Shown: piece by piece, positions 27,610 to 37,143 of the stretch | Numbering within the stretch: position 1 is the first letter of the stretch | How the letters are laid out: the number at the start of each line of letters is the position of its first letter | Origin: Rhodanobacter sp. Soil772 | Lineage (GTDB): Bacteria; Pseudomonadota; Gammaproteobacteria; Xanthomonadales; Rhodanobacteraceae | DNA: 64,000 bases | Direction: 5' to 3' | Assembly: GCF_001428385.1 (NCBI RefSeq) | Contig: NZ_LMSK01000001.1 | Coordinates: 1,355 to 65,354, forward strand | The notes under the pieces: generated by a model | What the model was told of the DNA's origin: nothing | Databases searched by the model: none | The model's input: the letters and a program-made list of their open reading frames with translations, nothing else | Made by a program: the position numbers and the translations under genes

Positions 27610-27891
27610 CTATTCTTCTTCGGTGGAAGCGGGCGGCACGTAGTCCGGATCTTCCGAGTCGCGCGCGTGGCGGATGGCATTGCGCAGGCGCAGGCCCAGG
27701 TGATCGAAGTCCAGGATGACCTTGTCGGAATGGACGGCTTTCACTGCTGAAAGCGGGACCACGAAGTCGCCGGCGTTCTCGATGTAGACGAGCAGTTCGG
27801 GCAGGCCGTGCCTGATCTCGCGGACCGAGCCGACGCCCTCGGCCCCGTCGGAGACGAAAACCATGAATCCTTCGCTGATCTGACCGTGCAT
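27610..27891 (-). CDS. PRC-barrel/DUF2171-like small protein
   Basis: A 93-residue soluble protein. ISEGFMVFVSDGAEGVGSVREI and the later VVPLSAVKAVHSDKVILDFD give a small beta-barrel pattern like PRC-barrel/DUF2171 domains, followed by an acidic tail ending ASTEEE. The ATG at 27891 follows GGGAG at good spacing. Function unknown. Confidence 0.6.
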   Translation of the reverse strand: MHGQISEGFMVFVSDGAEGVGSVREIRHGLPELLVYIENAGDFVVPLSAVKAVHSDKVILDFDHLGLRLRNAIRHARDSEDPDYVPPASTEEE

Positions 27892-28271
27892 GATGCGATC
27901 TCCCTGCGAAACTGGGCGGGTTGAGCTTCGCGTTGCGACGGCATGAGCGGCGGACAGTGCTGCGACCAGCCTTCGCAATGCGGGCTGCAGCGAATGATGG
28001 ACACACCCGCCGTTTCGAAGCGGTGAAAATGCACAGGGTCGCGCTGCCTGTCCCCGGCAGTACCCGAGCCCTGGCGTCGAAGGATGCGGAAACGGCGGTC
28101 CCAAAGCGGTTCATTTCCGGCGTCGGGGCAGGGTGTGGAAGAATGGACATGCGCCCGGTTTCTCCCGTCGTGTGCCGTATGCGAGTGAACCCGGCTGCGG
28201 CAAGCATGACTGCAGCATGTACCCTTAACGGTCGACCCCGGCCGACCGACTGCCACCAGCGAATGAATCCC
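27892..28271. other. Non-coding stretch upstream of dapD
   Basis: About 380 bp between the divergent PRC-barrel-like gene and dapD. The plus-strand frame open to 27921 has no ribosome site or recognisable homology and is treated as an unsupported N-terminal extension of dapD. It presumably holds both promoters; no clear operator was recognised. Confidence 0.5.
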
Positions 28272-29099
28272 ATGCAAGCCATCGAAACCCTGATCGACGA
28301 CACCTTCGAACGCCGCAACGCGCTGACCCAGGCCGAGATCGAAACCCATCTGCGCCCGGCCATCGGTCAGGTTCTGGATCTACTCGAATCCGGCGAGCGC
28401 CGCGTCGCCGAGCCGGACGGCCACGGCGGCTGGACGGTGAACCAGTGGATCAAGAAAGCGGTGCTGCTGTACTTCCGCATCAACGACAACCAGGTGGTCG
28501 ACGGCGGCCCGGCGCAGGCGTTCGACAAGGTGCCGCTGCGCTTCGCCCACGGCAACGATGCCGAGCTGCAGCAGCTCGGCGCACGCGTGGTGCCCGGTGC
28601 GCTGGTACGCCGCGGTGCACACATCGCGAAGGACGCGGTGCTGATGCCCAGCTACGTCAACATCGGCGCGTATGTCGGTGCCGGCAGCATGATCGACACC
28701 TGGGCCACGGTGGGTTCCTGCGCGCAGATCGGTGCGGGCGTGCACCTGTCCGGCGGCGTCGGCATCGGCGGTGTGCTGGAGCCGCTGCAGGCCAACCCCA
28801 CGATCGTCGAGGACAACTGCTTCATCGGCGCGCGCTCCGAAGTGGTCGAGGGCGTGGTGGTGGAGCGCGGCAGCGTGATCGGCATGGGCGTGTTCCTCGG
28901 CCAGTCCACCCGCATCTACAACCGCGCCACCGGCGAAGTGAGCTACGGTCGCGTGCCGGCCGGCAGCGTGGTGGTGGCCGGCAGCCTGCCGGCGAAAGAC
29001 GGCAGCCACAGCCTGTACGCGGCGGTCATCGTCAAACAGGTCGACGCGAAGACGCGCGGCAAGACCAGCATCAACGAACTGTTGCGGAGCGGCGAATGA
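28272..29099 (+). CDS. dapD: 2,3,4,5-tetrahydropyridine-2,6-dicarboxylate N-succinyltransferase
   Basis: A 275-residue hexapeptide-repeat transferase of lysine/diaminopimelate synthesis. The helical N-terminus ([17 protein letters not shown]) precedes the left-handed beta helix, visible as imperfect hexads through [28 protein letters not shown] and the [22 protein letters not shown] block. ATGs at 28263 and 28272 are both possible; the second aligns with family starts. arsC overlaps its stop (ATGA), and dapE, acting later in the same pathway, lies 2 kb downstream. Confidence 0.95.
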   Translation: MQAIETLIDDTFERRNALTQAEIETHLRPAIGQVLDLLESGERRVAEPDGHGGWTVNQWIKKAVLLYFRINDNQVVDGGPAQAFDKVPLRFAHGNDAELQQLGARVVPGALVRRGAHIAKDAVLMPSYVNIGAYVGAGSMIDTWATVGSCAQIGAGVHLSGGVGIGGVLEPLQANPTIVEDNCFIGARSEVVEGVVVERGSVIGMGVFLGQSTRIYNRATGEVSYGRVPAGSVVVAGSLPAKDGSHSLYAAVIVKQVDAKTRGKTSINELLRSGE

Positions 29100-29452
29100 A
29101 CCCTGTCGTGTATGGACTGCCGAATTGCGACACCTGCAAGAAGGCGCGCAACTGGCTCGCCCGCTTCGAGGTGGCGCACGACTTCGTCGACTACCGCGCC
29201 AACCCGGTGCCGGCGGCGACGCTGAAGGACTGGGCGGCGCAGCTCGGCGGCTGGGAAAAACTGGTGAACAAGTCGTCCACCACCTGGCGCAACCTGCTGC
29301 CGCAGCGCAAGAACCCGGGCAGCGATCCGGAGTGGACGCTGCTGCTGAAGGAATACCCCGCGCTGATCCGCCGCCCGGTGGTGGTGCAGCCCGACGGCGC
29401 GGTGAGCGTGGGCTTCACCGACAACGGCTTCAAGAAGCTGTTCGGGCGCTGA
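29096..29452 (+). CDS. ArsC/Spx-family reductase-like protein (YffB type)
   Basis: A 118-residue thioredoxin-fold protein with a CDTC motif ([14 protein letters not shown]) near the start and the RRPVVV segment typical of ArsC-like proteins. In Xanthomonadales and others such a gene is commonly lodged between dapD and dapE; its substrate is not known, and arsenate reduction should not be assumed. ATGA overlap with dapD. Confidence 0.85.
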   Translation: MNPVVYGLPNCDTCKKARNWLARFEVAHDFVDYRANPVPAATLKDWAAQLGGWEKLVNKSSTTWRNLLPQRKNPGSDPEWTLLLKEYPALIRRPVVVQPDGAVSVGFTDNGFKKLFGR

Positions 29453-29453
29453 G

Positions 29454-29951
29454 GTGCCGACGCGCCTTTCCAAGATCCTGATAATGGCGACGATCGCGCT
29501 GTGGCTGGCGCTGGTCGCGTTCGGCAACATCACCGACTACGGCAGCAACTGGGTCTTCGTGCAGCACGTGCTGGCGATGGATTCGATCTTTCCCGACGCC
29601 GGCATCCATTACCGTGCGATCCATGCGCCGCTGCTGCAGCACGCCGCCTACGTACTGATCATCGCCGCCGAGACGCTGGCCGCGGTGCTGTGCGGAGCCG
29701 GTGCCTGGCGCATGTGGCGTGCACGTCGCGCGCCTGCGGCGACGTTCCATCGCGCCGGGCAGCTCGCCGTGACCGGACTGACGGTCGGCGTGCTGCTGTG
29801 GCTGGGCGGCTTCATGGCGATCGGCGGCGAATGGTTCGGCATGTGGATGTCCACGCAGTGGAACGGCCTGGCCAGCGCCTTTCGTTTCGTTGTCGTGTTG
29901 CTGGTTGCACTGGCCTATCTCGGCCAGCGCGACGACGAACTCGGCGATTGA
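29454..29951 (+). CDS. DUF2165 family membrane protein (GTG start)
   Basis: A 165-residue protein with four predicted membrane helices and the DUF2165 landmarks FGNITDYGSNWVFVQHVLAMD near the start and GGEWFGMWMSTQWNG before the last helix. The GTG at 29454 overlaps the end of the previous gene's ribosome context, one base after its stop codon. Role unknown. Confidence 0.78.
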   Translation: MPTRLSKILIMATIALWLALVAFGNITDYGSNWVFVQHVLAMDSIFPDAGIHYRAIHAPLLQHAAYVLIIAAETLAAVLCGAGAWRMWRARRAPAATFHRAGQLAVTGLTVGVLLWLGGFMAIGGEWFGMWMSTQWNGLASAFRFVVVLLVALAYLGQRDDELGD

Positions 29952-29965
29952 GCCGGGAGGCTGCG

Positions 29966-31042
29966 ATGGGCAATCACCGTACCCGCAGGTTCCGCGGCAA
30001 TCTGCGCATCGAGCGCGACAACGCCGCGCTGTACGCGCGGCTGGCCGAGCTGGCTACCGATGCGCGGCTGGCCCACGTCTACCGGCGCATCGCCGCGGGC
30101 GAGCAGGTCAATGCGCAGTTCTGGGAGGCGCGTCTGCGCGAACTGGGCGAGGCCGTGCCGCCAGCGCGGATCGGTCTGCGCGTACGTGCGCTGAGCTGGT
30201 TCGCGCAGCACTTCGGCACCGAGTTCGTGATGCCGACGGTGGTGCGGCTGGAGCACGCCGACCAGGGCGCCACGCCAGTCGATCGCAGCGGTCATCGCGA
30301 CCATTTCGTCGTGCCACGCGGGATCGGGTCCCAGCAGGCCGGTTCGCGCAGTCATCGCCATCGCACGCAGAGCGGCAACACCTTGCGTGCGGCCGTGCTC
30401 GGCGCCAACGATGGGCTGGTTTCCAACGTCAGCCTGGTGATGGGCATGGCCGGCGCCGCCACGGGCGATCGTGCGGTGCTGCTGGCCGGCCTGGCCGGAC
30501 TGGTTGCCGGTGCCTGCTCGATGGCGCTGGGCGAGTGGCTGTCGGTGAACAGTTCGCGCGAGTTCTACCAGGCGCAGATCACCGAGCGCGCCGAACGCCT
30601 GGCCGTGGCGCCGGAGGACGGCCTCGAGCATATCGCCGGCATCTATCGCGACAAGGGACTGGAGCCGGCCGCAGCCGAGCACCTGGCCGGGCACATCGCC
30701 GAGACGCCGCGCGCGGCGCTGGACATGCTGGTGCGCGAGGATCTGGGCGTCGATCCGGGCGAACTGGGCGGCTCGGCGTGGGGCGCGGCGATCTCGTCGT
30801 TCTGCCTGTTCGCCTGCGGCGCGCTGTTTCCGGTGGCGCCGTACTTCTTCCTCGGCGGCCATGCCGCGCTGCTGGCCAGCGGGTGCTCCACCGCGGCGGG
30901 GCTGGCGTTGATCGGCATCGGCACTTCGCTGTTCACCGGCCGCAGCATGCTGTTCTCGATCGCCCGCCAGTTCGGCATCACCGCCGCGGCTGCGGCGATC
31001 ACCTACGGCGTGGGCCATCTGCTGGGCGTGGTGCTGGCCTAG
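29966..31042 (+). CDS. Ferritin-like domain fused to VIT1/CCC1 transporter (MbfA-like)
   Basis: A 358-residue fusion. Residues 1-95 form a rubrerythrin/ferritin-like helical bundle with Glu/His spacing (IERDNAALYARLAEL, RRIAAGEQVNAQFWEARL) for a di-iron site. The rest is a CCC1/VIT1 domain with five membrane helices, opening LRAAVLGANDGLVSNVSLVMGMAG. Such Er-VIT proteins export iron or manganese and protect against peroxide (MbfA in alphaproteobacteria). GGGAGG precedes the ATG at 29966. The linker region (about residues 100-130) is rich in His, Arg and Gln. Confidence 0.85.
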   Translation: MGNHRTRRFRGNLRIERDNAALYARLAELATDARLAHVYRRIAAGEQVNAQFWEARLRELGEAVPPARIGLRVRALSWFAQHFGTEFVMPTVVRLEHADQGATPVDRSGHRDHFVVPRGIGSQQAGSRSHRHRTQSGNTLRAAVLGANDGLVSNVSLVMGMAGAATGDRAVLLAGLAGLVAGACSMALGEWLSVNSSREFYQAQITERAERLAVAPEDGLEHIAGIYRDKGLEPAAAEHLAGHIAETPRAALDMLVREDLGVDPGELGGSAWGAAISSFCLFACGALFPVAPYFFLGGHAALLASGCSTAAGLALIGIGTSLFTGRSMLFSIARQFGITAAAAAITYGVGHLLGVVLA

Positions 31043-31088
31043 CTTGATATGCTGCGTCATCGCCCATCGCTGTGCCGCGTGAGTCTCC

Positions 31089-32237
31089 ATGTCCGACGTC
31101 TTCGAGCTTGCCTGTGACCTGATCCGCCGCCGCTCGGTGACGCCGGAAGACGCCGGCTGCCTGCCGTTGATCGGCACCCGACTCGAGCGCGCCGGCTTTC
31201 GCGCCGAGCATCTGCGTTACGGCGAGGTGGACAACCTCTGGGCCACCCACGGCGCTACCGGCCCGACCCTGATGTTCCTCGGCCATACCGACGTGGTGCC
31301 GAGCGGTCCGGAAGCCTCGTGGCATAGCCCGCCGTTTGAACCGACAATTCGCGATGGCCGTCTATACGGCCGTGGCGCCGCCGACATGAAAGGTGCGGTG
31401 GCGGCGATGGTGGTGGCGCTGGAACAATTTGTGGCGGCGCATCCGGGCCATCGCGGCCGGGTCGGACTATTGCTGACCAGCGATGAGGAAGGGCCGACCA
31501 ATCTCGATGGCGTGCGCAAGGTGGTGGAGCACTTCCGTGCCACCGGCGAGCGCATCGACTGGTGCGTGGTAGGCGAACCGTCGGCGAAGCAGCGGCTGGG
31601 CGACCTGATCCGCGTGGGCCGACGCGGCTCGCTGTCGGGCACGCTTCGCGTGCGCGGCGTGCAGGGGCATGTGGCGTATCCGGAGAAGGCGCTGAATCCG
31701 ATCCACGCCTTTGCGCCGGCGCTGGCCGAGCTGGCGACCGAGCGCTGGGACGAAGGCAACGGCGACTTTCCGCCCACCTCGTTCCAGGTCCCCAATCTCA
31801 ACGCCGGCACCGGCGCCAACAACGTGATTCCCGGCGAGCTCACCGCGCTGATCAACTTCCGCTACTGCACCGCCAGCCGCGCCGAAGATCTGCGCGCGCG
31901 CACCGAGGCGATCCTGCATCGGCATGGCCTGGACTTCGTGCTGGACTGGAACCTCTCCGGCGAGCCGTTCCTCACCCCGCCTGGCGGCGTGCTGCGCGAA
32001 ACCGTGGTGGCCGTCTGCCGCGACCTGTGCGGCATCGACCCCGAACAGAGCACCGGCGGCGGCACCTCCGACGGCCGCTTCATCGCGCCGATGGGCACCG
32101 AAGTAGTGGAGATCGGCCCGGTCAACGCGACCATCCACAAAGTGGACGAGTGCGTGGCGCTGGAGGAACTGGAGCAGTTGCCGGCGTTGTACGAGGCCAT
32201 CTGCGAACGGCTGCTTGGTCGGAGTGATCGCGGGTAG
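31089..32237 (+). CDS. dapE: Succinyl-diaminopimelate desuccinylase
   Basis: A 382-residue M20-family zinc hydrolase removing succinate from N-succinyl-LL-diaminopimelate. Metal-binding blocks are [40 protein letters not shown] and the C-terminal [24 protein letters not shown]. Normal length. Works downstream of DapD at 28272-29099. Confidence 0.95.
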   Translation: MSDVFELACDLIRRRSVTPEDAGCLPLIGTRLERAGFRAEHLRYGEVDNLWATHGATGPTLMFLGHTDVVPSGPEASWHSPPFEPTIRDGRLYGRGAADMKGAVAAMVVALEQFVAAHPGHRGRVGLLLTSDEEGPTNLDGVRKVVEHFRATGERIDWCVVGEPSAKQRLGDLIRVGRRGSLSGTLRVRGVQGHVAYPEKALNPIHAFAPALAELATERWDEGNGDFPPTSFQVPNLNAGTGANNVIPGELTALINFRYCTASRAEDLRARTEAILHRHGLDFVLDWNLSGEPFLTPPGGVLRETVVAVCRDLCGIDPEQSTGGGTSDGRFIAPMGTEVVEIGPVNATIHKVDECVALEELEQLPALYEAICERLLGRSDRG

Positions 32238-32300
32238 CAGTGCCGGGTGTTACCCCCAGCACCGAACGGACTGGTTCAAGAGCGACCTGCTGCAGAGCCG

Positions 32301-32385
32301 TCATTCCCGCGAAAGCGAAAATCCAGCGACTTCAGGATTCGTGAGTGGTGCGAAAGGCGCTGGATTCCCGCTTTCGCAGAAATGA
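32301..32385. repeat. Imperfect long inverted repeat (REP-like)
   Basis: A 28-base arm beginning TCATTCCCGCGAAAGCG (32301-32328) pairs with its complement at 32358-32385 with four mismatches. The CATTCCCGC/GAAAGCG core recurs as a compact palindrome at 54755-54782, so this is a dispersed intergenic element. It lies in the 215-bp convergent gap between dapE and the acylase gene and may act as a bidirectional transcription stop. Confidence 0.75.
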
Positions 32386-32452
32386 CGAAATGCCTCCAGG
32401 CGGGCACAACCCTGCGCTGAATGTCCGCATGTTGTGGTTGCCACGATTCGCC

Positions 32453-34861
32453 TCAGCGCCCGGGTTGCAACACCAGCGTGTGTTGCGTCGCCCCCGGCAA
32501 CAGCGGCGTCGGCTTTCCTTCGACCCAATCCGCGTGCCCCGCGCCGAAGTACGGCGACAGCGGGTGGTCGCTCTGGCCGCCGGGCATGTTGAGGATGCCG
32601 TCGGCTTCGTGGCCGGGCGCCACGTCCAGGTGCTCGGAGGCGCCGAAACCGGGCGAGGCGACGTGCGGCATGTTGTTGTCGCCGGGGATGGGCTGGTCGG
32701 GCATGTCGATGAAGCGGCCCAGCCAGGACGGTAGCGCGGCGGACAGCGGGTGCTTGATCCCGGCGCGGTTGCGTTCGCCCCAGCTGCGCGCGGCGAGGCC
32801 GCCGGGTTGCCGGCCGAGTTCGGCCACCACTTGACGGGCGGCGTCGGTGAGCAGGGCGTGCCAGTCGGGGTATTTCGGGTCGAGCAGGTACGCGGGCCGG
32901 GCGCGCACCAGCGCCCACACGGCCGCTTCGGCGCTGTTCTCGCCGGGCCAGCTGAAGTCCGGGTAGCGCTGCTGCACTTGCGCCGCAAACGGAGCCAGCA
33001 CGGCTGCGCCGACCTGGTCGCGGAAGGCGCGTACCAGCCGGTAATCGACGCTGTCGACGGCGGCGCGTTCCTGCCACTGCGCGGTGAGCTGGCGCAACTG
33101 CTGCAGTGACGGGTCGGTGCTGCCGGCCAGGGTGTCCTGCAGCAGGCGCTGCCAGCGGGTGAGAAACACCGCGCGGTTGTCCATCTGGATATCGAGCAGG
33201 TTGCCGGGGGTGAAGCTGGCGCGGGCGCGCAGGTCGTCGCGGATCTGCTGCGCGCGCGCGCCGAGGTCGTGGCCGCCGTTGCCGAGCAGGGCCAGCGCAT
33301 CGCCGTCGACGGTGCGGTTGTTCGCCGTCCACAGCCGGCCTTCGCCCGGATTTTCGATGCGCGGGTAGCGCGCCGGCATGGCCCAGCCCTGCCAGCCGCT
33401 GCCGGGTTTCGACCAGTCCGACGGCAGCAGCGGGTCGATGCCGGTGCGCAGCGGGATGCTGTTGCCGGCGATGGTCCAGCCGATGTGCCCGGCGCGGTCG
33501 GCGACCAGCAGGTTCTGCGGCGGCATGCCGAGCCGCGGCGCCAGGTCCAGCGCACCGGCCACGTCGGTAGTTCGTTCCAGTTGCATCAGTTCGACGTTGT
33601 AGCCGTGCGCGCGGCCGCCGATCCACGCCAGCGCCAGCGGCGTGCCGTCGGCGTCCTGGCCCATGATCGGGCCCCAGCGGGTGTCTTCGACCTTGAGGAT
33701 GGTATCCGGCTGGCCTTTGACCTGGATGTGTTCGTCGTGGCTGTCGATGCGGGCCCAGCCATCGGGCACTTTGTAGCGCGTGGGGTCGGCGGGATCGCGC
33801 AGCACGCGCACCCAGTCCTGCCAGTCGCCGTAGCTGTTGGTGAAGCCCCAGGCGATCTGGCCGTTGGAGCCGACGATGATCGCCGGCGTGCCGGGCAGGC
33901 TGACGCCGTTGACGTCGCGCTGGCCGTTCGGTGCGCTGGCGTCGGGGTAGCGCAGGCGGGTGCGGAACCAGATGTTCGGCACGCGCAGGCTCAGGTGCAT
34001 GTCGTTCGCCAGCATCGCCGCGCCGCTGCCGGTGAGTGCGCCGGCGACCGCGAAATTGTTGCTGCCGGGGCGCACTGCATCGAGCGCCGGCGCCAGGGCG
34101 GCGAGCAGCGCCGCGGAGGGCTGCGACGGCGCGAGCTGGTGCAGGTCGAACACGCTGGCAGGCGGAATCACCGGTGGCCGCGACAGCCGGCCGCTCAGCG
34201 GCGCCTCCCAGTCGGGGTCGGGCGCCAGCAGGAAATCCACCAGCGATCCGGGCAGCACCGCGCGCATCTGCGCAAAGCGCAGTTCGCGCTCGTTGCGGCC
34301 GTCGCTGTTGAGGTCCAGGTACATCGCGGCGATCACCAGCGCGCTGTCCTCCGAGCGCCATGGCTGCGGCTGGCTGCCCAGCAGCAGGTATTCCCACGGC
34401 CGCACGCGCAGGTCGGCAAGGCCGGCGTTGACGCCGTCGCGGTAGCGGTCCAGTTCGTGTTGCTGCTCCGGCGGCAACTGCGCATAGGCGGCCTCGACCA
34501 CGGCGCGCAGGCGATGGCGGCGATGGTTGAGATCGACCTTCAGCGCGGCCGGCCCGACCAACGCGGACAATTCGCCGGCGCTCATGCGGCGCATCAGGTC
34601 CATCGCGAAGAAGCGCTCCTGCGCGTGCGCGTAGCCAAGCGCGTAGCTGATGTCCGCGCGGTTTTTCCCCTCGATGGTGACCGTGCCCAGCGCGTCGCGG
34701 TCGATGCTGACCGCGGCGGTGAGGCCTGTGGCCGGGCGCGTGCCGTCGAGCCGCGCCTGGCTGCCGGCGAGCAGCCACCAGAGCGCGAGGAAAGCCAGCA
34801 GCAACAGCGCCAGCAAGGCCAGCAGCAAGGTGCGCAGGATGCGCCAGCGGCGGGTCGTCAT
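32453..34861 (-). CDS. Penicillin acylase-family Ntn hydrolase
   Basis: An 802-residue precursor. An N-terminal membrane/signal segment (residues 7-35) is followed by the alpha-chain region and an autoprocessing site at GSNNFAVAG, where Ser becomes the N-terminal nucleophile of the beta chain. Further family features are NDMHLSLRVPNIWF, SYGDWQDW and the C-terminal NMPGGQSDHPLSPYFGAGHADW. Members cleave amide bonds of penicillins, acyl-homoserine lactones or other acyl amides in the periplasm; the substrate here is unknown. The ATG at 34861 overlaps the preceding gene (ATGA), so it is coupled to the phosphodiester glycosidase. Confidence 0.88.
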   Translation of the reverse strand: MTTRRWRILRTLLLALLALLLLAFLALWWLLAGSQARLDGTRPATGLTAAVSIDRDALGTVTIEGKNRADISYALGYAHAQERFFAMDLMRRMSAGELSALVGPAALKVDLNHRRHRLRAVVEAAYAQLPPEQQHELDRYRDGVNAGLADLRVRPWEYLLLGSQPQPWRSEDSALVIAAMYLDLNSDGRNERELRFAQMRAVLPGSLVDFLLAPDPDWEAPLSGRLSRPPVIPPASVFDLHQLAPSQPSAALLAALAPALDAVRPGSNNFAVAGALTGSGAAMLANDMHLSLRVPNIWFRTRLRYPDASAPNGQRDVNGVSLPGTPAIIVGSNGQIAWGFTNSYGDWQDWVRVLRDPADPTRYKVPDGWARIDSHDEHIQVKGQPDTILKVEDTRWGPIMGQDADGTPLALAWIGGRAHGYNVELMQLERTTDVAGALDLAPRLGMPPQNLLVADRAGHIGWTIAGNSIPLRTGIDPLLPSDWSKPGSGWQGWAMPARYPRIENPGEGRLWTANNRTVDGDALALLGNGGHDLGARAQQIRDDLRARASFTPGNLLDIQMDNRAVFLTRWQRLLQDTLAGSTDPSLQQLRQLTAQWQERAAVDSVDYRLVRAFRDQVGAAVLAPFAAQVQQRYPDFSWPGENSAEAAVWALVRARPAYLLDPKYPDWHALLTDAARQVVAELGRQPGGLAARSWGERNRAGIKHPLSAALPSWLGRFIDMPDQPIPGDNNMPHVASPGFGASEHLDVAPGHEADGILNMPGGQSDHPLSPYFGAGHADWVEGKPTPLLPGATQHTLVLQPGR

Positions 34862-35688
34862 GGCTTGGCGAACACCGCGAAGATGCCGGCGTACGGCTTG
34901 ACCATGAAGGCCGGCGCGCCGGCGTAGCCCTCGCCGTCGACGTACAGCTGCGAGATGCTGCCGTCCAGGTAGAGCGCGTCGCGGCAGCCCAGCTTGTCGC
35001 GGAACAGCCGTCCAAACGTATGGAAGTTCACGGGGGCCTCGCTCACGGCAAATACCACGTCGGTGGGGGTTTTCGCGCAGACGCCGCTGCGCCATTTCAG
35101 GCTGGACGAGTCGTCGATGAACTGTTCGTTGAGCTTGCCGTCGATCAGCAGCATCGGCCCGGACTGGGTCGCCCACTGCGCGCTCGCGCCGTCGGCCTTG
35201 AACGCGGCGCTGGTGCGCACCGCGGCATGGCCGTCCGGGTACACCGCGAACACGCCGTTCGGCAGCAGCGAGAAATTGCCCGAGGCGGGGTTGCCGTGCG
35301 CCAGGTTCAGTGGCACCACGGTCTTGCCGTTTTCCACGTACAGGCCGAGCGGCGCGAACTTGTGGTCGTAGATGCCCGCGTTGGCGGCAAACAGCAGGCG
35401 CCGGCCGCGCTGCTCGCCCCATTGGCGCAGCGTCTCGATACTGCCGAACGGCTGGCCGCTGGCGGGTTCGCGCCAGTGCAGGCTCAGTGGCTCGCGTTTC
35501 AGGTTCAGGTGCACGACGCGGTAGTTCTGGCCCTCGAACGCCAGCTCGCGGCTGTCCAGCGCGCGTGCGCTCGGCGTACAGCCGGGCATGCCGACGAGCA
35601 GCAGCAAGGGCAGCAGCGCGTGCAGCAGCACGCGTCGCAGCTGTCGTGCAGGGAAAATGTGGGGTGGCGGCGAAGCGGATGGGCGCAT
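34858..35688 (-). CDS. Exported phosphodiester glycosidase (NAGPA/DUF2233) family protein
   Basis: A 276-residue exported protein. The N-terminus has a basic region, a long hydrophobic core and a Cys (VGMPGCTPSA) that is a possible but non-ideal lipobox. The rest shows the NAGPA fold marks: LFAANAGIYDHKFAPLGLYVENG, FSLLPNGVFAVYPDG, SGPMLLIDGKLN and CRDALYLDGSISQLY. Family members cleave sugar-phosphodiester or related bonds in the envelope. The chosen ATG (35688) is the last before the signal peptide. Coupled by ATGA to the acylase gene. Confidence 0.78.
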   Translation of the reverse strand: MRPSASPPPHIFPARQLRRVLLHALLPLLLLVGMPGCTPSARALDSRELAFEGQNYRVVHLNLKREPLSLHWREPASGQPFGSIETLRQWGEQRGRRLLFAANAGIYDHKFAPLGLYVENGKTVVPLNLAHGNPASGNFSLLPNGVFAVYPDGHAAVRTSAAFKADGASAQWATQSGPMLLIDGKLNEQFIDDSSSLKWRSGVCAKTPTDVVFAVSEAPVNFHTFGRLFRDKLGCRDALYLDGSISQLYVDGEGYAGAPAFMVKPYAGIFAVFAKP

Positions 35689-35790
35689 CCGTCGATGGTC
35701 GCCGCCCAGCCGCGTCGGTGCAAGTCCGCCGATGTCCCTGCGCCGGATATCGGCTGCCGCTAAACTTGGGTTTTTCCGCGGTGCCCGCCC

Positions 35791-36279
35791 ATGCCCTATA
35801 CCCCGATAGTGGCGACTCTCGGCTACGTGTTGTCGCCCGACCGCAGCGAAGTGTTGATGATCCACCGCAACGCCCGCCCCGACGACCTGCACCTGGGCAA
35901 GTACAACGGCCTCGGCGGCAAGATGGAACCGGGCGAGGATATTGCCGCCTGCATGCGCCGCGAGATCCGCGAGGAAGCCGGTATCGAATGCGAGTCGATG
36001 CAGTTGCGCGGCACGTTGAACTGGCCGGGTTTCGGCAAGCACGGCGAAGACTGGCTCGGTTTCATCTTCGTGATCGATCGCTACAGCGGCACGCCGTTCA
36101 TGGTCAACCACGAAGGCACGCTGGAGTGGGTGGCGCTGGAGCGCCTGCCGACCCTGCCGATGTGGGAAGGCGACCGCCACTTCCTGCCGCTGGTGTTCGA
36201 CGCCGACCCGCGCCCGTTCCATGGCGTGATGCCATACAAGGACGGGCGCATGCAGTCGTGGTCGTATACGCGATTGTGA
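35791..36279 (+). CDS. Nudix hydrolase, MutT-like
   Basis: A 162-residue pyrophosphohydrolase. The full Nudix box is present from GKMEPGED to REIREEAGIE, with the metal-binding Glu residues intact. LGKYNGLGGKMEPG and the Trp-rich WPGFGKHGEDWLGF resemble the 8-oxo-dGTP diphosphatase (MTH1/MutT-like) group. Possible role is sanitising oxidised nucleotides; the substrate is not proven. Divergent from the glycosidase/acylase pair. Confidence 0.88.
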   Translation: MPYTPIVATLGYVLSPDRSEVLMIHRNARPDDLHLGKYNGLGGKMEPGEDIAACMRREIREEAGIECESMQLRGTLNWPGFGKHGEDWLGFIFVIDRYSGTPFMVNHEGTLEWVALERLPTLPMWEGDRHFLPLVFDADPRPFHGVMPYKDGRMQSWSYTRL

Positions 36280-36366
36280 GTGGCGGCGAGAGGATCGCCC
36301 GCATCATTGCCAGGGCGATCCGCGACGAAGCCGGCGGCGACAGCGAAGCAACCGAGCCGGCTGCGC

Positions 36367-37143
36367 TTAGGCCACGTCGCCGATCCAGGTCGGGCTGCTG
36401 AACTTGGTCAGCGCGAGTGCTTCGGCCTGGACCAGCTCGTCGGCGCGCAAACTGCCGTCGTTGAGGCCGTGCAGGCGGCGGAAGGTGGCGATCATGCGCT
36501 CGATCACCGCCTCGCGCGGCAGGCCGGTCTGGCTGCGCAGCGGGTCGACCCGCTTGGCCGCGCTGACGGTGCCCTTGTCGGACAGTTTTTCGCGGCCGAT
36601 GCGCAGCACGTCCAGCATCTTCGCGGCGTCGATGTCGTAGGCCATGGTGACGTGATGCAGCACCGCGCCGCCGCGGTGCACCTGGGCGGCGCCGGCGATC
36701 TTGCCGCCTTCGGAGGTGATGTCGTTGAGCGGCTGGTACCACGCCTTGATGCCCAGTTCGCCGAGTGCTTCGAGCACCCACGCGTCGAAGAACGCATAGG
36801 CCTCCTGGAACGACAGCCCCTTGACCAGCGACTGCGGCGCGTAGATCGAATAGGTGATGGTGTTGCCCGGCTCGATGAACATCGCGCCGCCACCGGAAAC
36901 CCGGCGCACCACCTCGATGCCGTGGCGCCGGGCTGCCTCGCCGTCCACTTCGTTGCGCAGCGACTGGAAGCGGCCGATCACCACCGCCGGCGCGGCCCAT
37001 TCCCAGATGCGCAGGGTCGGCGCGCGGCGGCCGGCGCCGACTTCGTGGGTCAGCACGTCGTCCAGCGCCATGTGCAGGGTGGGCGATTGCGGCGCGGTGT
37101 GGATCAGCTGCCAGTCGTGGTCGCGCCAGTCGGTGCGCATCAT
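36367..37143 (-). CDS. lplA: Lipoate-protein ligase A catalytic domain
   Basis: A 258-residue ligase attaching lipoate to E2 and GcvH proteins. RRVSGGGAMFIEPGN is the LplA/LipB lipoyl-AMP loop and GGKIAGAAQVHRGGAVLHH holds the catalytic Lys. It lacks the C-terminal accessory domain of E. coli LplA; that domain is encoded by the next gene upstream, which overlaps it by ATGA. A split ligase of this kind is known in Thermoplasma (LplA/LplB). Confidence 0.88.
   Translation of the reverse strand: MMRTDWRDHDWQLIHTAPQSPTLHMALDDVLTHEVGAGRRAPTLRIWEWAAPAVVIGRFQSLRNEVDGEAARRHGIEVVRRVSGGGAMFIEPGNTITYSIYAPQSLVKGLSFQEAYAFFDAWVLEALGELGIKAWYQPLNDITSEGGKIAGAAQVHRGGAVLHHVTMAYDIDAAKMLDVLRIGREKLSDKGTVSAAKRVDPLRSQTGLPREAVIERMIATFRRLHGLNDGSLRADELVQAEALALTKFSSPTWIGDVA

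Noticed and set aside
29096-29452. Arsenate resistance gene
   Set aside because: The protein is the short YffB/Spx-like type lodged in the dap region, with no ars genes nearby.
32453-34861. Beta-lactam resistance by penicillin acylase
   Set aside because: The family covers many acyl amides, and sequence alone does not show penicillin activity or a resistance role.
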